From Centrapalus pauciflorus (lineage: Eukaryota; Streptophyta; Magnoliopsida; Asterales; Asteraceae), in assembly GCA_020465985.1 (NCBI GenBank), contig JAANYP010002360.1, positions 610,866 through 674,865 of the forward strand: a DNA stretch of 64,000 bases, read 5' to 3'. The notes below the pieces were generated by a model, which had not been told where the DNA came from, made no database searches, and saw only the letters and a program-made list of their open reading frames with translations. Positions 32,541-46,344 of the stretch are shown here, piece by piece. The number at the start of each line of letters is the position of its first letter. The stretch's first letter is position 1. The position numbers and the translations under genes were made by a program.

Positions 32541-32719
32541 AATGTAATAAGTTGAGTCTTAAAAATTTAAATTTTTCTTAAGGCATAGTTCTATAATCAT
32601 CAAACACAGATTCATAAATAACTTGAAATTTTCATTAATCATTCATAATTTCCTTACATTGGGGAGGGTTATTACCTGGAAATTTTTAGTCCTACACTAT
32701 TACATAATAATTTCCTAGC

Positions 32720-33512
32720 ATTACAAAGATAGGGGTACTAGGTGTGGGAGTGATCGGGGGTCTCTCCCTTTTTCCAATGCATTGAGGCGCTACGTCAGCT
32801 CCTCATTACGGGCCTTGCTCTCGGCTAGTCATTGCCGGAGCTCCTCTAGCCCGTCCTGTTGGATGGCAAGGGCGTGCTGGTTACCCCAGTAGATGTTGGA
32901 GTTTTGCAACTCCTCCCGCTCCATACGAGCAGTCATCTCTCCAATGTCTTGGTTAAGCAACCGATTCTAGAGGTCGTGCCTTGAAGACCAAGCTACCAAG
33001 AGGGGTATGGTCTGATTGGCGGGCTCTTGAGTGAGAGGTGGGGTAGGTGCGGAGGATGGTCCTCCGATCTCAAAGTGGGAGGGAATTCCCTCCTCCCGCC
33101 TCCACTCTTGGAGGGTCTCGGGCATCCAGCCCCATCTACGGGCGTTTTCGCGTTGCTGTTGTGGTGGTGAACTTGGTTGGGGATATGGGATGGAAATAGT
33201 CTCCCGTCTTGGCATGAAAACTCTTTTGCGGGGTGTAAACAGCATCTTTGGGCCATTGGAGTGGGGGCTGTACGGTTTGAATGACGGAACCTCGGGGTCA
33301 TATGGTGTGTAGGAGGGGAACACCGGGGGTGGTGGATCCTCTCCGGCGTCGTATTCTTCCATGGGCTCCTCTTCTGAGTCCTCCATCGGCTCTTTGGAGG
33401 GGTCCTCTTCTTCAGACGGTTCTCCTTCGGTGAAAACCTCAATGACTTCAGGGCTCATGGGGGTGTACTCATCCTCAGAAATGGACAAGATGATGATGGT
33501 GTTGTTCGACAT
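32720..33512 (-). CDS. Gy2 ORF0: acidic, proline-rich ORF between primer site and gag
   Basis: From ATG at 33512 (MSNNTIIILSISEDEY) a 181-codon ORF runs to TAG at 32967. It is very acidic at first (GEPSEEEDPSKEPMEDSEEE), then proline-rich (PPPPVFPSYTPYDPEVPSF), basic and aromatic (RKRVFMPRRETIS) and ends QTIPLLVAWSSRHDL. After the TAG the same frame stays protein-like to about 32720, with a coiled-coil pattern (DIGEMTARMEREELQ) and two further stops, so the ancestral protein was perhaps 260 residues. It starts about 125 bp from the primer site and ends about 200 bp before gag. I do not recognise a family. It could instead be a displaced Gag N-terminus. Confidence 0.6.
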
Positions 33513-33635
33513 GTTTTCTGCTATCAAGGTCCATTTATAGTCTTTTCGTTTTTTGCAAAATATTTTCAAAAATCAGTAAAACTTAAGTGCAGTTATAGTC
33601 TAGGGTACTAATGCAACCTAGTTCACTATAACTAT

Positions 33636-33648
33636 GGCTCTGATACCA
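33636..33648 (-). other. Gy2 primer-binding site (tRNA-iMet)
   Basis: GGCTCTGATACCA on plus, three bases from the 5' LTR start at 33652. Confidence 0.93.
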
Positions 33649-34613
33649 ATCTATCACACCCCATTACCCCGGTTGGCAACAAAGCGTGACGTCGCGGAAG
33701 CGTAACCATAATCATAACGAACGACCACTATATGGACGTTTTCAAAATACATCGATATAACTTCAAAATATAGAAATGTTTTACATAGCCCAAAAATGAT
33801 AAAGAGTAGTTCGTAAGATACAGATATTTAAATACATAATTAAATTAACCAAAATAATGCAAATAAATCTCCGATGGTTTGAAAATTAACGCGACTCCAA
33901 AAGTATGAAAGTCTTGAAATACTTCCGATGCGGTGCACTTGCCTTAATTTCCTGAAAATACATGCTAAAATACCTCAACAAAATTGTTGGTGAGCTCATA
34001 GGTTTACACGTAAATATGACTTGTATGGACATCAACAGTTGAGCTTGAATTTATAAAATCATAAATTCCATGTAATGTATTACATAAAAACCATCATGCA
34101 ACCGAAACTTAATTATGAGTTTGCCCTGTGCAGTATTCCCATACGTAATACCGTAATGTTAAATATATAAGCATTCCGCCGTTAGCCGGTAAGACTAACC
34201 CGAATGGGGGACATGACTCCCGATTGATCTATCCACAATATATTCGCGCTTACAAATAAATGTAACTAACGGTTCATGATTTGAGGGCTGATGGAACCAC
34301 ATATGTAATACATAATAGAAATGAAGTAGTTTCCGTGTCCATATGAAAACGTAGCATGTATTTCAACCCCAAAACATAACAGTGTGAAAATAGGGGCTAT
34401 GAAGACTCACCGAGAGTGCGATGGCAAAATATGCGCGTAAAATGCAAGTTTACGTTGATTGGTGGGTGATGAACCGAATTTGATTAACCAAGCCCTAAAT
34501 GATAGAAGGGACTTAATAATCTCCCATATATGATAATATGTATATATAAAGGTTTTTATGTCTTAAATCACCCAACATTACAAGTTTATAAATAAAACTC
34601 ACTTAAAACGTCA

Positions 34614-36036
<1,423 letters not shown>

Positions 36037-36109
<73 letters not shown>

Positions 36110-36125
36110 ATGTATGTATATGTAT
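36037..36125. repeat. (TA)n(TG)n microsatellite, right of TIR element
   Basis: TA units pass into TG and TATG units, after which LTR sequence (ATAATTTTCCAAC) resumes. Confidence 0.93.
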
Positions 36126-36986
36126 ATGTATATAATTTTCCAACTTTTCGAAGGTTTTTCGGCCTACTTTGAGGTTGTTTTTGACCAAGCTCCAAAATGA
36201 TTTAGGCTTTGGTTTTCTTAGACATTAAACTACTATATACAAAGAATTTTTAAAGTCAAGAACGGCCATATTTCGAGGTGTTTAGGTTGGGAAAAAAAGC
36301 TCGTTAAAAACCCAATGTTGACCATTTTTGAGCTTTCGGGTTCCCAAATAATATATGGGGGTTCTAAACTCCATAATAAATTATGAAAACTTCCAGATTT
36401 TTAGTTAAGACATAGATCTAACTTTTGAGATAAGAATCAACTCATTTTGTTAAGATATGAATTAGTTATGATTTTTCAAAGTTGATGCAACATTTCTGCC
36501 GAAATTCCGTATTTCATAAACTTGAAATAACTTGTGATTCTTGTTGTTTATTCAAAAGTTACTTGTATAAAAGTTATAAAACACATTTATATAACTTGTT
36601 TTCATAATATTTACACTTATATGATGTGTTTATATATTTATAAACACATTTGAAGAAAACAACTTAAAAACAAAAACTAGTGATTAATAAACTTGAGTTT
36701 TTATGAAACTTGTTGTTGTTGGTGATTATATATTTTATGCAAGACTTATATAAACATTAATATAAGATATAATATATTAGTATTTACTTACTTTGATATT
36801 TTAGAAGAATGAAAATGAGTAGAAGGTTGGATCTTCAAAGAATTCACCAAGAACACTTTAAATATTTTCAAGAACACCAAAAATTGAAATTTTTGGCTTT
36901 GTGAGGCCTTGTGGCCGGCTTTTTCAAGGGGCAAAGAGAGTGTTTTTGGCTTGTGAAGTGTGTGGAAATGAATGAAGGTTTGGTCT

Positions 36987-36996
36987 CTATTTATAG
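36987..36996 (-). promoter_or_regulatory. TATA box in Gy2 5' LTR
   Basis: CTATTTATAG on plus (CTATAAATAG on the element strand), the copy expected to drive Gy2 transcription. The TIR element lies downstream of it, in the transcribed leader. Confidence 0.75.
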
Positions 36997-37551
36997 ATGG
37001 AAAAAGATGGTGAAATGATGATGGATTTGAAGGTTGAGTGTGCGATCGTGCTTGAATTGAAAGAGGAGGATTTGATTTTGATATGTTGAGTAAAAAATAT
37101 GTATCATAGGTCCTTTAGTCCTTCCATGGCCGGCCTATATGGTATTTAAATATATTTTTATTTTATTTTTTTGTATAAAAGTATTTACAAATGTATTCTT
37201 GTATTTCCCTTTTCTTGTAATTTCATAAATACTTTTGGATGCATTGTTTTAATGAATTGTTTTAGTCTTGCATAATTAATGTTAAGTAAGTGTATTAGTA
37301 GATGATTAGTTTCACTAATCATAATTTAATTATGTACTTAGTTGCATTAACCCATCATATCGTAAATCGATCGGATTAATTGATTTACCGATTCATCGCA
37401 CCGATGAAATTGATTCTAATTGAGTTGAATTTCCTTATGAACATTGTTAATCACTTTGATTAATTACTAATAACCACTGATTAGTTTATAAATGGCCAGT
37501 AAATACTGATTAGGTCATAGTTGCTAACCTGGTTTAATGTCGGATGTAACA

Positions 37552-38360
37552 AAAATGCCTTCTTGTATAGTGATCTAAATGAAACCATTTACATGCATCA
37601 ACCTCCCGACTTCTCCCACCCTTCTTATCCCATGTATGTTTGCAAGCTTCGTAACTCCTTGTACGACCTCAAAAAAGTCCCTCGGACTTGGGATAAAAAA
37701 GTCTCCAATTACATTCTCAAGATTGGTTTCATTTGTAGCAAATGTTACAACTCCCTCTTCCTCTATCGACATGGATATGACACCGCTTACATTCTTCTAT
37801 ATGTTGATGATATCGTTATTACCTCTTCGTCCCCTACTCTAAAGTTACGCCTCATTCAGGCTCTTACAAACGAATTTGAAATGACAGACTTAGGTCCGCT
37901 AAGCTACTTCTTGGGCATCTCAGTAACTCGCACTAAAAATAACATTTTACTTCATCAACGCCAGTATACTGAAAACATTACTCATCGTGCAAAACTGCAA
38001 ACGTATGCCCACTCTGGTTGACACCAACACCAAACTCGGTGACAATATCAGCTCCTTACTTCCCGATGATATTCTCTATCGCAGTCTTGCTGAGGCATTA
38101 CAATATCTCACATTCATTCGACCGGACATCTCCTATGCCATTCAAGAAATTTGCATGTTTATGCATGCTCCCCGCGACTCACACTTTACAACTTTAAAAC
38201 GCATCATTAGATATCTAAAGGGCACGTTGGATTATGGCCTACATCTCTTCCCTACCTCCCTAAACTGTCTCATTTACTACACGGATGTCGATTGGGGTGG
38301 TTGTCCCGATACTCGACGGTCCACCTTAGGTTACCGCGTATTCCTATCTCATATCATGGT
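37552..38360 (+). pseudogene. Co4 reverse transcriptase and RNase H N-terminus
   Basis: It continues the RT cut at 25658. The segment 37552-38021 reads NAFLYSDLNETIYMHQPPDF, the catalytic YVDDIVITSSS and GPLSYFLGISVTR. A frameshift near 38000 leads to 37987-38360 with RPDISYAIQ, FTTLKRIIRYLKGT and RNase H WGGCPDTRRSTLGY. The solo LTR interrupts it after 38360. The sequence matches the Ale/Retrofit type of plant copia as I recall it. Confidence 0.93.
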
Positions 38361-39293
38361 TGTAACACCTCGACTCTCGAGTAGGTACGTGTAATTATCC
38401 CAATGACTAATTATTATTTTGATTATTGTGTTTGTAATTATGTCCCATTTAGTGGATTATACGTGTCAGGATTGATAATACATGGTTGCGAGATGTAATT
38501 TTAGTGGATTAGTTATAATTGTGGATTCACGGGGTTAAATGGGATGTATTGATATAAAATGTGAAATTTTGATAATGGGGTCGGGTATCGGTGTCGAACC
38601 CGCGAAATATTAAAAATGTATATACATTACATGCTTTGTTTCATCCTTCACTTTTACAAAAGCTTACAAAGTGTTGCGTGTGCCTTGTGTGATTTCTGGA
38701 GATCAGAAACAAGCCGCAACAAGTGAACTAAGTTGCTGGAGATTAATTGGAAGCTTCATCTTTGTGTTCTTGAAGTTGCAAGGTGAGTATTCCTTGGTTA
38801 AATTCTTTTTTGTGATGTTAATTGTTGTGGAATTTCGGGAACTGGTTTATGAATATGTTAGAAGTGTTTTGGGATGGTTTTTACGGGTTAATACGGTTGG
38901 AATCGAATTAGGGAGTTGAAAACACCCATGGAACGAGTACGAGCAGGTGCGTGTAATTATACGGCTGGAATCGAATTGAAGAGTTGAAAACACCCCTTCG
39001 ACTGTGCTGAAACAGAACAGGGAGACTTGCAATGGGTACTGCAGGGATGAGTACCGGTTAGGGTTCATATGCACGGCACACATTGTGAGCGCGCCCTGCA
39101 AAAAGGGCAGCGCGACCGCGCTCGGGCAAGTGTGGCTGCGATCAATCTGTTTGGGCCAAAGTGGGCTTTTAGGCCGTGGAGCCAATTTACGTTGCCTTTT
39201 GGGGATTTTATCAATTATGTTAAGGATTATGGGGCATTCAGGGCTTATCCGTGAGTTTGGATTAATCTGGGAAGATTATTTATGGGTGTACAG

Positions 39294-39948
<655 letters not shown>

Positions 39949-40267
39949 GTGTGAAGGGACTGTTAGAGATTGGGACGAGACAGATTTGGGTCAGCAGGAT
40001 TAGTTAGAGATAGCTACCGCGCGTTAGGTGAGTACACGAGCTCTTTTAAAGGGCCTAATTAGAATCACTATATATGTATATATTTTCTGTGATGATATTG
40101 TGGGCACAGCGAGCTGCCACTCAGGTATGATCTTACCTTTCTTATTATAGGATACATGTGTATGTAGGTTGAGATGTATATTAAGCAACAAATGAGATCC
40201 ATTATAGAGTGATCGCGATGGGTTATCGCGGGAGCTGAGTAGCTCTATTTCACCTTTTGTAGGGTTT

Positions 40268-40271
<4 letters not shown>

Positions 40272-40366
<95 letters not shown>

Positions 40367-40382
40367 GTGTGTGTGTGTGTGT
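40272..40382. repeat. (TA)n(TG)n microsatellite in the solo LTR
   Basis: More than 45 TA units, then CTG and a short TG run. It is in the same TA-then-TG order as the MITE tract. Confidence 0.95.
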
Positions 40383-41021
40383 GGTTGTGTTTATTGACAG
40401 GTCGCTCCTGAGCTTATTATTCCTGGTAGCCTCCACGGGCGTGGCTTGGCTGTAGGGGGAGGGGTTTCCCAAACTGAGATGAGTTCCTCATTGTGTATCG
40501 GATCTCATCTACCTTTGGGTAGAGGTTAGTGTGCCTCTTGGCAGGGGCTAGTGTGGCATGGGTTATGCCAGGTAGTGTAGAGTTACAATGATTACCATGC
40601 TTACATGTGCTATGTGATTAGTGTAGTGTCTAAACCCTTGTGTACTCACAAGCTGTGAAGCTTACATATTCGAGTCTAAATGTGTGTATCAGGGGGGACA
40701 GAAGATAGAGCCGTCAGCTCCTGAGCAGAAGTTGGAGCTTGAGTTGCTGTAGAGGGAGTTTGCATTCCGTGATTGTATGTTGGTATTTCTGTGGGGAATT
40801 TGGGTAATTGTATCAGGTTTTGTATGTGGATACATGTATCTGGGTTCTGGGAATGTGTATGTTGAGTCAACAGTTAAACAGTGTTGTTTATCTTGTGTAA
40901 AATGTTTTAATTAACTGTGTTTGTGTAAACCTCTGACATTGTGCAATGGATATTATATGTGTTATTTCCACATGCGTATTGTAAATGTCGTTGTATTTAA
41001 TCAGGTTTGGATGGTGTTATA

Positions 41022-41417
41022 ATGGTCCGCCAAATGACAACACATTCTTTCTCGTTCTAGTGCCGAAGCGGAATATTGTGGTGTAGCACATGTTGTGGCA
41101 GAAACATGTTGGCTTCGGAACCTACTCCTTGAATTACATTGCCCCTTGCGATAGCAACTCTCGTCTATTGTGACAATGTTTCTGTCGTTTATCTTTCTGG
41201 AAACCCTGTCCAACATCAGCAGACAAAACATATAGAAATGGATATACATTTTGTGTGGGAAAAAGTTGCTCCCGGTCACATTCGTGTTCTACATGTCCCG
41301 TCTTCTTACCAATATGTGGACATCTTCACCAAAGGCCCGCCTCATCAACTATTCGTCGACTTCAAATCCAGTTTAAGCGTTCTTCCACCACCATCTCAAA
41401 CTGCAGGGGCCTATTAG
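41022..41417 (+). pseudogene. Co4 RNase H C-terminal half
   Basis: After the solo LTR the RNase H resumes: SRSSAEAEYCGVAHVVAETC, LLLELHCPL, then in the next frame ATLVYCDNVSVVYLSGNPVQ, QTKHIEMDIHFVWEKV, HVPSSYQYVDIFTKGPP, ending at a stop at 41415-41417. One frameshift near 41145 and one stop (near 41034) are present. The DIFTK end is the usual copia C-terminus. Confidence 0.92.
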
Positions 41418-41560
41418 CAAATTTGTATATTCATAGAATGATTTGTATATATCTTCCATATTTATATTGATATCAATCCCTACAATCATGGGATTGTTTT
41501 TGTATTTCATCTATATATATTGTATCAATGAGAGAAGATATTTAAGGGTTCCAATAATAA
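41412..41560 (+). repeat. Probable Co4 3' LTR (start mutated)
   Basis: GCAGGGGCC just before TATTAGCAAATTTGTATATTC looks like a polypurine tract joined to an LTR whose TG became TA. The TTGTATCAATGAGAGAAG near the right is common in short copia LTRs. The right end is not determined and no 5' LTR is in the window. Confidence 0.5.
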
Positions 41561-42240
41561 TCTTTAGGATGTGAAGGGGTTGTATGGGATGGATGTGTAT
41601 AGGTAGCTGTGGGTAAAGTAGGATGGATGAGGGTAGGATACAATGTGTATTTCGTATGGGATGGGTTGGTGTAAGGTAGGTGGGTAGGTAAGGGTGGGGT
41701 GGGGTAGGTAGGTAGGGTTGCATGAGAGTGGGTGGTATGGGGTGGCTATGTATATGCAGTTGGGTTGGGGTGTGGATGGGTAGGGTGGGTAGCTATGGTA
41801 GGTAGGGGTGGGGTGGATAGATATGGTAAAGTATGGTACAATGAATCGGTGTAGGTAGGTAGTGTTAGATAGTTATCATTGTTGAGTATATGTAGTTAGG
41901 GTAGGGTGAGGTGGGATGTGATGGGATGGGGTGGGATGGGATGGGATGGGATAGGTGCTGGTAGGGTAGGGTAGGGTAAGGTGGGGTCAATAGGTATATG
42001 TATGTGGTGGTTAGGTTGAGGAGCAGGGTAATATTGTCATTTGGTTAGGAATTTGAAATGTGAAGATATGAGATTATGAAATAATAGTGGGTAGGGAAGA
42101 ATTCTAAAACTTTAAAAAATAGGATTGTGAATTGCTAAAGGAAAATAAAATCCCTCTTTTTTTTGCCAAACATGATAAGATATTGATTTCAAATGAAAAT
42201 TCCACTAGTTTCTCTGAAATCCCGTAAACCAAACACCACC
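41561..42240. repeat. G-rich low-complexity tract (GGGTA/GGGAT)
   Basis: From about 41570 to 42010 the plus strand is built of GGGAT, GGGTA and GGTAG units with almost no C. Two windows meet the G-quadruplex pattern (41923-41950 and 41964-41986). 42010-42240 is ordinary AT-rich sequence without a gene. Confidence 0.85.
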
Positions 42241-42572
42241 CTAATTGTTATATATGATATTGTAAGGGTGAAGGGTATACCACCATTTCCCAAATCCATC
42301 TTTTTGTACACCTCAGCGCCACATCAGTTTTTCTCTCTCCACCTTTCCCACCTTTTTAACTTGGAAATATCCACCATTCTAAACTTTTCCGTCTTTCTTA
42401 ATTTTTTTTAAAATAAATTCCTTTTAATTAACAAAATAATTAAAACTAAAATAATTAATTTCATAGATATTTAAAAACTATTACATAATAAAATTACGAA
42501 ACTAAAAATTAAAAACTTATGAAACTAAAAACTAAAAAAATTACAAAACTAAAAACTAAAAAACTTACGAAA

Positions 42573-43257
42573 CTACATTTGCCATCCCCAACGCTCCGCT
42601 ATTCTTTGTTTGAGTTGTAATAAGATTAGCAAAGTGGCACCGTGCAAATGGTCGTGTGGCCAAATGAAAAACTCTGTGTCTTGTTCTTGTTGTTGTTCAT
42701 TCAATGACGATATGTACTCTTGATATTTTTTTTCTTTTATTTCCTTTTCGTACTCCATTTTTGTTTGTTTTATTTCTTCAAGTCTTCGGTGACGTTTCTT
42801 ATCTTCAACATCGTCGGTGTGAGAAGTTGAAAACATTTCGAATTGTTTGTACATCTCTGGGTCGCTTGATGTTGATGTTGGTTTTTTTTTTCCTTACGGC
42901 ATTTTCAAGCTCCTGAATATCGTCGTCCTCGTCATCTTGTACACCTAAATATGTCGCATCCGAAGACGGTGTTCCGATCGAGTTAGAATCAGAAGTTTTA
43001 GACCACTTTCATTGCGGTTGAACAAAATCATTAATTTGTGGAACGGCGTTCCACTTTGGATGATGTCGAAGTACCTCCCAAGACGATTGGTGAGGAAACG
43101 GCTTATTTTTGTGGAATGCTTTGTATTGTTCTTGGGTTGTAGTGAAAACGTCATAGTCGTTTTGGTCGCTTTGCCGATTCATCATATTGTTGTTAGACAT
43201 GCCGCCAAATTTTGTGCAATTGCGGTTCATATCTTTCCATTTTGAAAGTGTACACAT
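42573..43257 (-). pseudogene. Harbinger-associated DNA-binding-type ORF, truncated and frameshifted
   Basis: The minus-strand segment 43257-43009 begins MCTLSKWKDMNRNCTKFGG and contains YKAFHKNKPFPHQSSWEVLR, HHPKWNAV; a stop (TGA, 43009-43011) follows. The same frame then gives acidic DDEDDDIQELENA. A further segment (42854-42573) has a coiled-coil KEIKEKKYQEYISSLNEQQQ and ends AERWGW. The order resembles the trihelix/NAM-associated proteins linked to PIF/Harbinger elements (the 'HPKW' region followed by a coiled coil and an 'ARWG'-type end). The N-terminal DNA-binding part is missing. Family call from memory. Confidence 0.6.
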
Positions 43258-43587
43258 CGAAAAAGAGAGTTTAGAGTTTGTAGGTGTGAAGATGAATGTA
43301 TCGAAGTGAAGTATTTATAGAGTGAAAATATTTGATTTTTTTTATTTAGTGAATGGTAATATGACCGTTTGGGTAGAAAAAACAAAAAAGGGGGGGAAGT
43401 CGTCTCGGGGAGAGAAAGCCGCCCGGGGGGCGAATCTCTGCGGGGCCGAGTTATGGGGGTGTGGCCGCCGGCCTCAAGAGGTGGCAAGGCCAAGAAGCCG
43501 AGGTGGCAAGGCCGAACCCTCTCGGCCTGGGTACTCCCTCCTCTCTAAGGATTTATTACTAGTGAATTAATCATTATGGAACTAATG
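43258..43587. other. Flank of the Harbinger-associated ORF
   Basis: TTTATAGAGTG near 43315 could be its TATA region on the minus strand. A GC-rich, GGCAAGGCC-repeat stretch follows (43390-43530). I found no clear terminal inverted repeat, so element ends are not called. Confidence 0.4.
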
Positions 43588-46329
43588 TGTAACGCCCGTA
43601 TTTTCATAAATATTTAAATACTAGAATTTACGAGTTATCCGTCTATAATTATTAAAATATGACATTTATTCTTGAAGCATGAAACTAATGATAAAATTAT
43701 ATTTCAATAGAGCAACTAAACTAAATGTAAGTTTTCGTAGAAATAAGAAAATCAAAGTACATCGCTAAAACCTGCATTTTTATGGTTGACTAGAAGATTT
43801 GGTATTGACTTTGTTGGAAATGAAATTACACTAGTTTGGGGTCTTACACCCCCTGCAAATCTCCTTCCTCTTTGTTCTTTCACTCGTTTTGTGTTTATTT
43901 ATCAATCTCATGTAAACCTCAAGAATTCAAATCCATACACATTCAACAAAATAAAAATCTGGAGCATACAAGTCTTGTGAAGTTGAGTGAAGGTCCAAGC
44001 AAGAAGCTCTATTTATCACCAATTCCAAATATCAACCATCATTCCTAAGGTACAAATTTAATAAACAAATGTTCATATCCCATATGCAAGTTTCTTTTAT
44101 GCTAGAACCTTAAAATAAGAGTTATTGATGAGTTATCAATCTGAAATGAACCTATTTATGTAATAACTTCATCATCTTATTCAATGAAAACCATAACCTC
44201 CATTAATCGAGTTTTCTCAAACTTTTGTTAAACAACCTAATAAAATTTAAAGATTCAAAATAAACATTAAAATGTTTTTAGAAATGAATTTCTAAGGAGT
44301 TACAATAGCTAAAACTAAGTTTTTTGGCCATTAGAATAAACATCATGATTTTTTGGAGTCGAGAGAGATTAATTCAAATGTGTTTAAAAACCTTGATTTT
44401 GTGTGTGTTTCTGTTGCGGGGGTACCTAAGCTCAGGCGGCCCTACCGCCACCGTTGCCTCCGCTGGCCGGCGGTCGGCCGGCCTTTACCCTCTTGTCGTA
44501 AGGCTCTGTTTCCTTTCTGTTACCGCCTTAGTTCCTCCTTTCTGTTTTCATCCTCGCAGCAGACAAAAGCAATCAAGAAAAGGGTTTGGGCTGAAATTTT
44601 TGTGTGGGTCGGGCATGCCTTAAGCCCAAACCCGATTGTGGTTGGGCCAACAACAAGGTGTTGTTTGGGTGTCAACTTTGGCGTCCTTTTGCTCTCTCTT
44701 GATCTTAGTCTACGCCTCTATCCGTCTTTCTTTTTTTTTTTCTTTCCTCGCAAACAACAACCAACAGAAACATGGTTAGGAGTTATTCATTTACTTATCT
44801 ATTTATTTATTTATTATTTATTTATTTTCTTTTGACTTTGGAATTTAAAAGTAAGTTTGTGGGCTAGTTTTATTTTGATAATTTGAAAAATGGGTTGAGC
44901 TATATGGCTTAAGTCCAAACCAGTTAGGTTAATTTATTTTGGGCCAATGCTCGTTGTTAGATTAATTAGTTTTGGGTTGTTAATTTTGTATAATGTCAAT
45001 GGGTTAATTTTATTGGGTCAAATATTTGGTGGACTAACTAGTTGGGTTTAAGGCCCAAACCCATTTTAATTTTCATAATGAGTTTAAACTTTAAAGTTCT
45101 AATGTTGGGCCTTAAGTGTGGGTTAATGTATTTTGGGCTTGAGCACTTTTTGAGTAGATCATTGTTAATAATAAGATAAATATATTTAATTAATTTAATT
45201 ATAAGTTAATCAGGAAAAGTGTCTATTTAAATAAAAGACTATGTATAAATTTATAACTTCAAGTTAGTTAATTCGATTTAATTTACTATTGGCCAAAATA
45301 GGTTCGAGACCTATAGTTATAGGCTAAATAACCTAAAACTCAAAGTTTAATTATTTTCAAAGAATTTGTCACATAAATAAATGTTTATCGTTTTAACCCC
45401 GAACTTTGAAATTTTAGGCCAATCGAGGATAAAGTTTTAGATAAATAAAAATAGTGGCGATTAAGCAATGTGCTTTTATGATCAGGTCGATAGTCGGGTG
45501 TGGTGAGTTCTGATATTTTGGTTGGCCGAGATTTCTTCAGTAGTGCTTCAAAGGGCAACTGCTATCACTGTGAGTAACAGATTTATCTGCATGATTAGTT
45601 ATATGTGATTATGCATATTTGTTATATTCGCTTCATTTGTATCACCCTACGATGCTATTATCATTTTCATGATTACGTCGATCACATGATATATTTATCC
45701 TACCTTTCTGTTAGAAATCTGTGCCTATGTGTAAGAGTGAATCCCTTTATGCATACTTGTACTATATGATGTGGATTTGGGTGACGACGCTTCTGTGTGT
45801 AGGTCGGGTTGGTTAGCCCCTAAGTTTTTGGTTAAACTAACGCCAGCTTGGATGAGGGGTTGTACGATTTAACCAGCACCAGTTTGGATGAAGGGTGCGG
45901 CCTCAGCTCGGATGAGGGGCGCGTAAGAAATTATTGAACTCATGCTTCGTTTCTATTCATGCATATTTACATATATACTTTTGTGCTTTTAAATCTTGTT
46001 ACTCTCTAGGTGACGGCTTACCCCGGTTGTGGGGACTTTATATTTCAGGTGGAGCAGATAATGGTAAGGCATCGGTTTGAGGCTGTGACTTTTGTTGCCG
46101 AGACGTTATTATCTTTTTGTATTAACTTTTGAGGGTCGGGTAGATACCTCGATGACTTGTCATGTAACTTAAACCTATTTAGCGTACTCTGATTGATGTA
46201 ATTTACTATGTTGGGTGGTTAATTTATTTATCGAGTTATGACATTATAAAATTTTAAATTATCCTGTATTTTTTAAGAATATTGCTTATGATTGGTGGAA
46301 TTTAGTCTTAAAAATATTCGGTCCTTTCA
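43588..46329 (+). repeat. Gy3 5' LTR (about 2742 bp)
   Basis: It starts TGTAACGCCCG, as many plant chromovirus LTRs do, and ends TCGGTCCTTTCA two bases before a primer-site-like sequence. The interior has a three-copy mini-repeat AGCTYGGATGAGGGG at 45845, 45881 and 45905. The 3' partner was not found. The right boundary rests only on the primer site. Confidence 0.65.
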
Positions 46330-46331
46330 AT

Positions 46332-46344
46332 ATGGTATGAGAGA
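46332..46344 (+). other. Gy3 primer-binding site, decayed
   Basis: TATGGTATGAGAGAAATGG contains TGGTATGAGAG, one mismatch from TGGTATCAGAG. It supports plus orientation of this element. Confidence 0.6.

Noticed and set aside
41570..42010. Interstitial telomere repeat
   Set aside because: Units are GGGAT/GGGTA, not the plant TTTAGGG, and are irregular.
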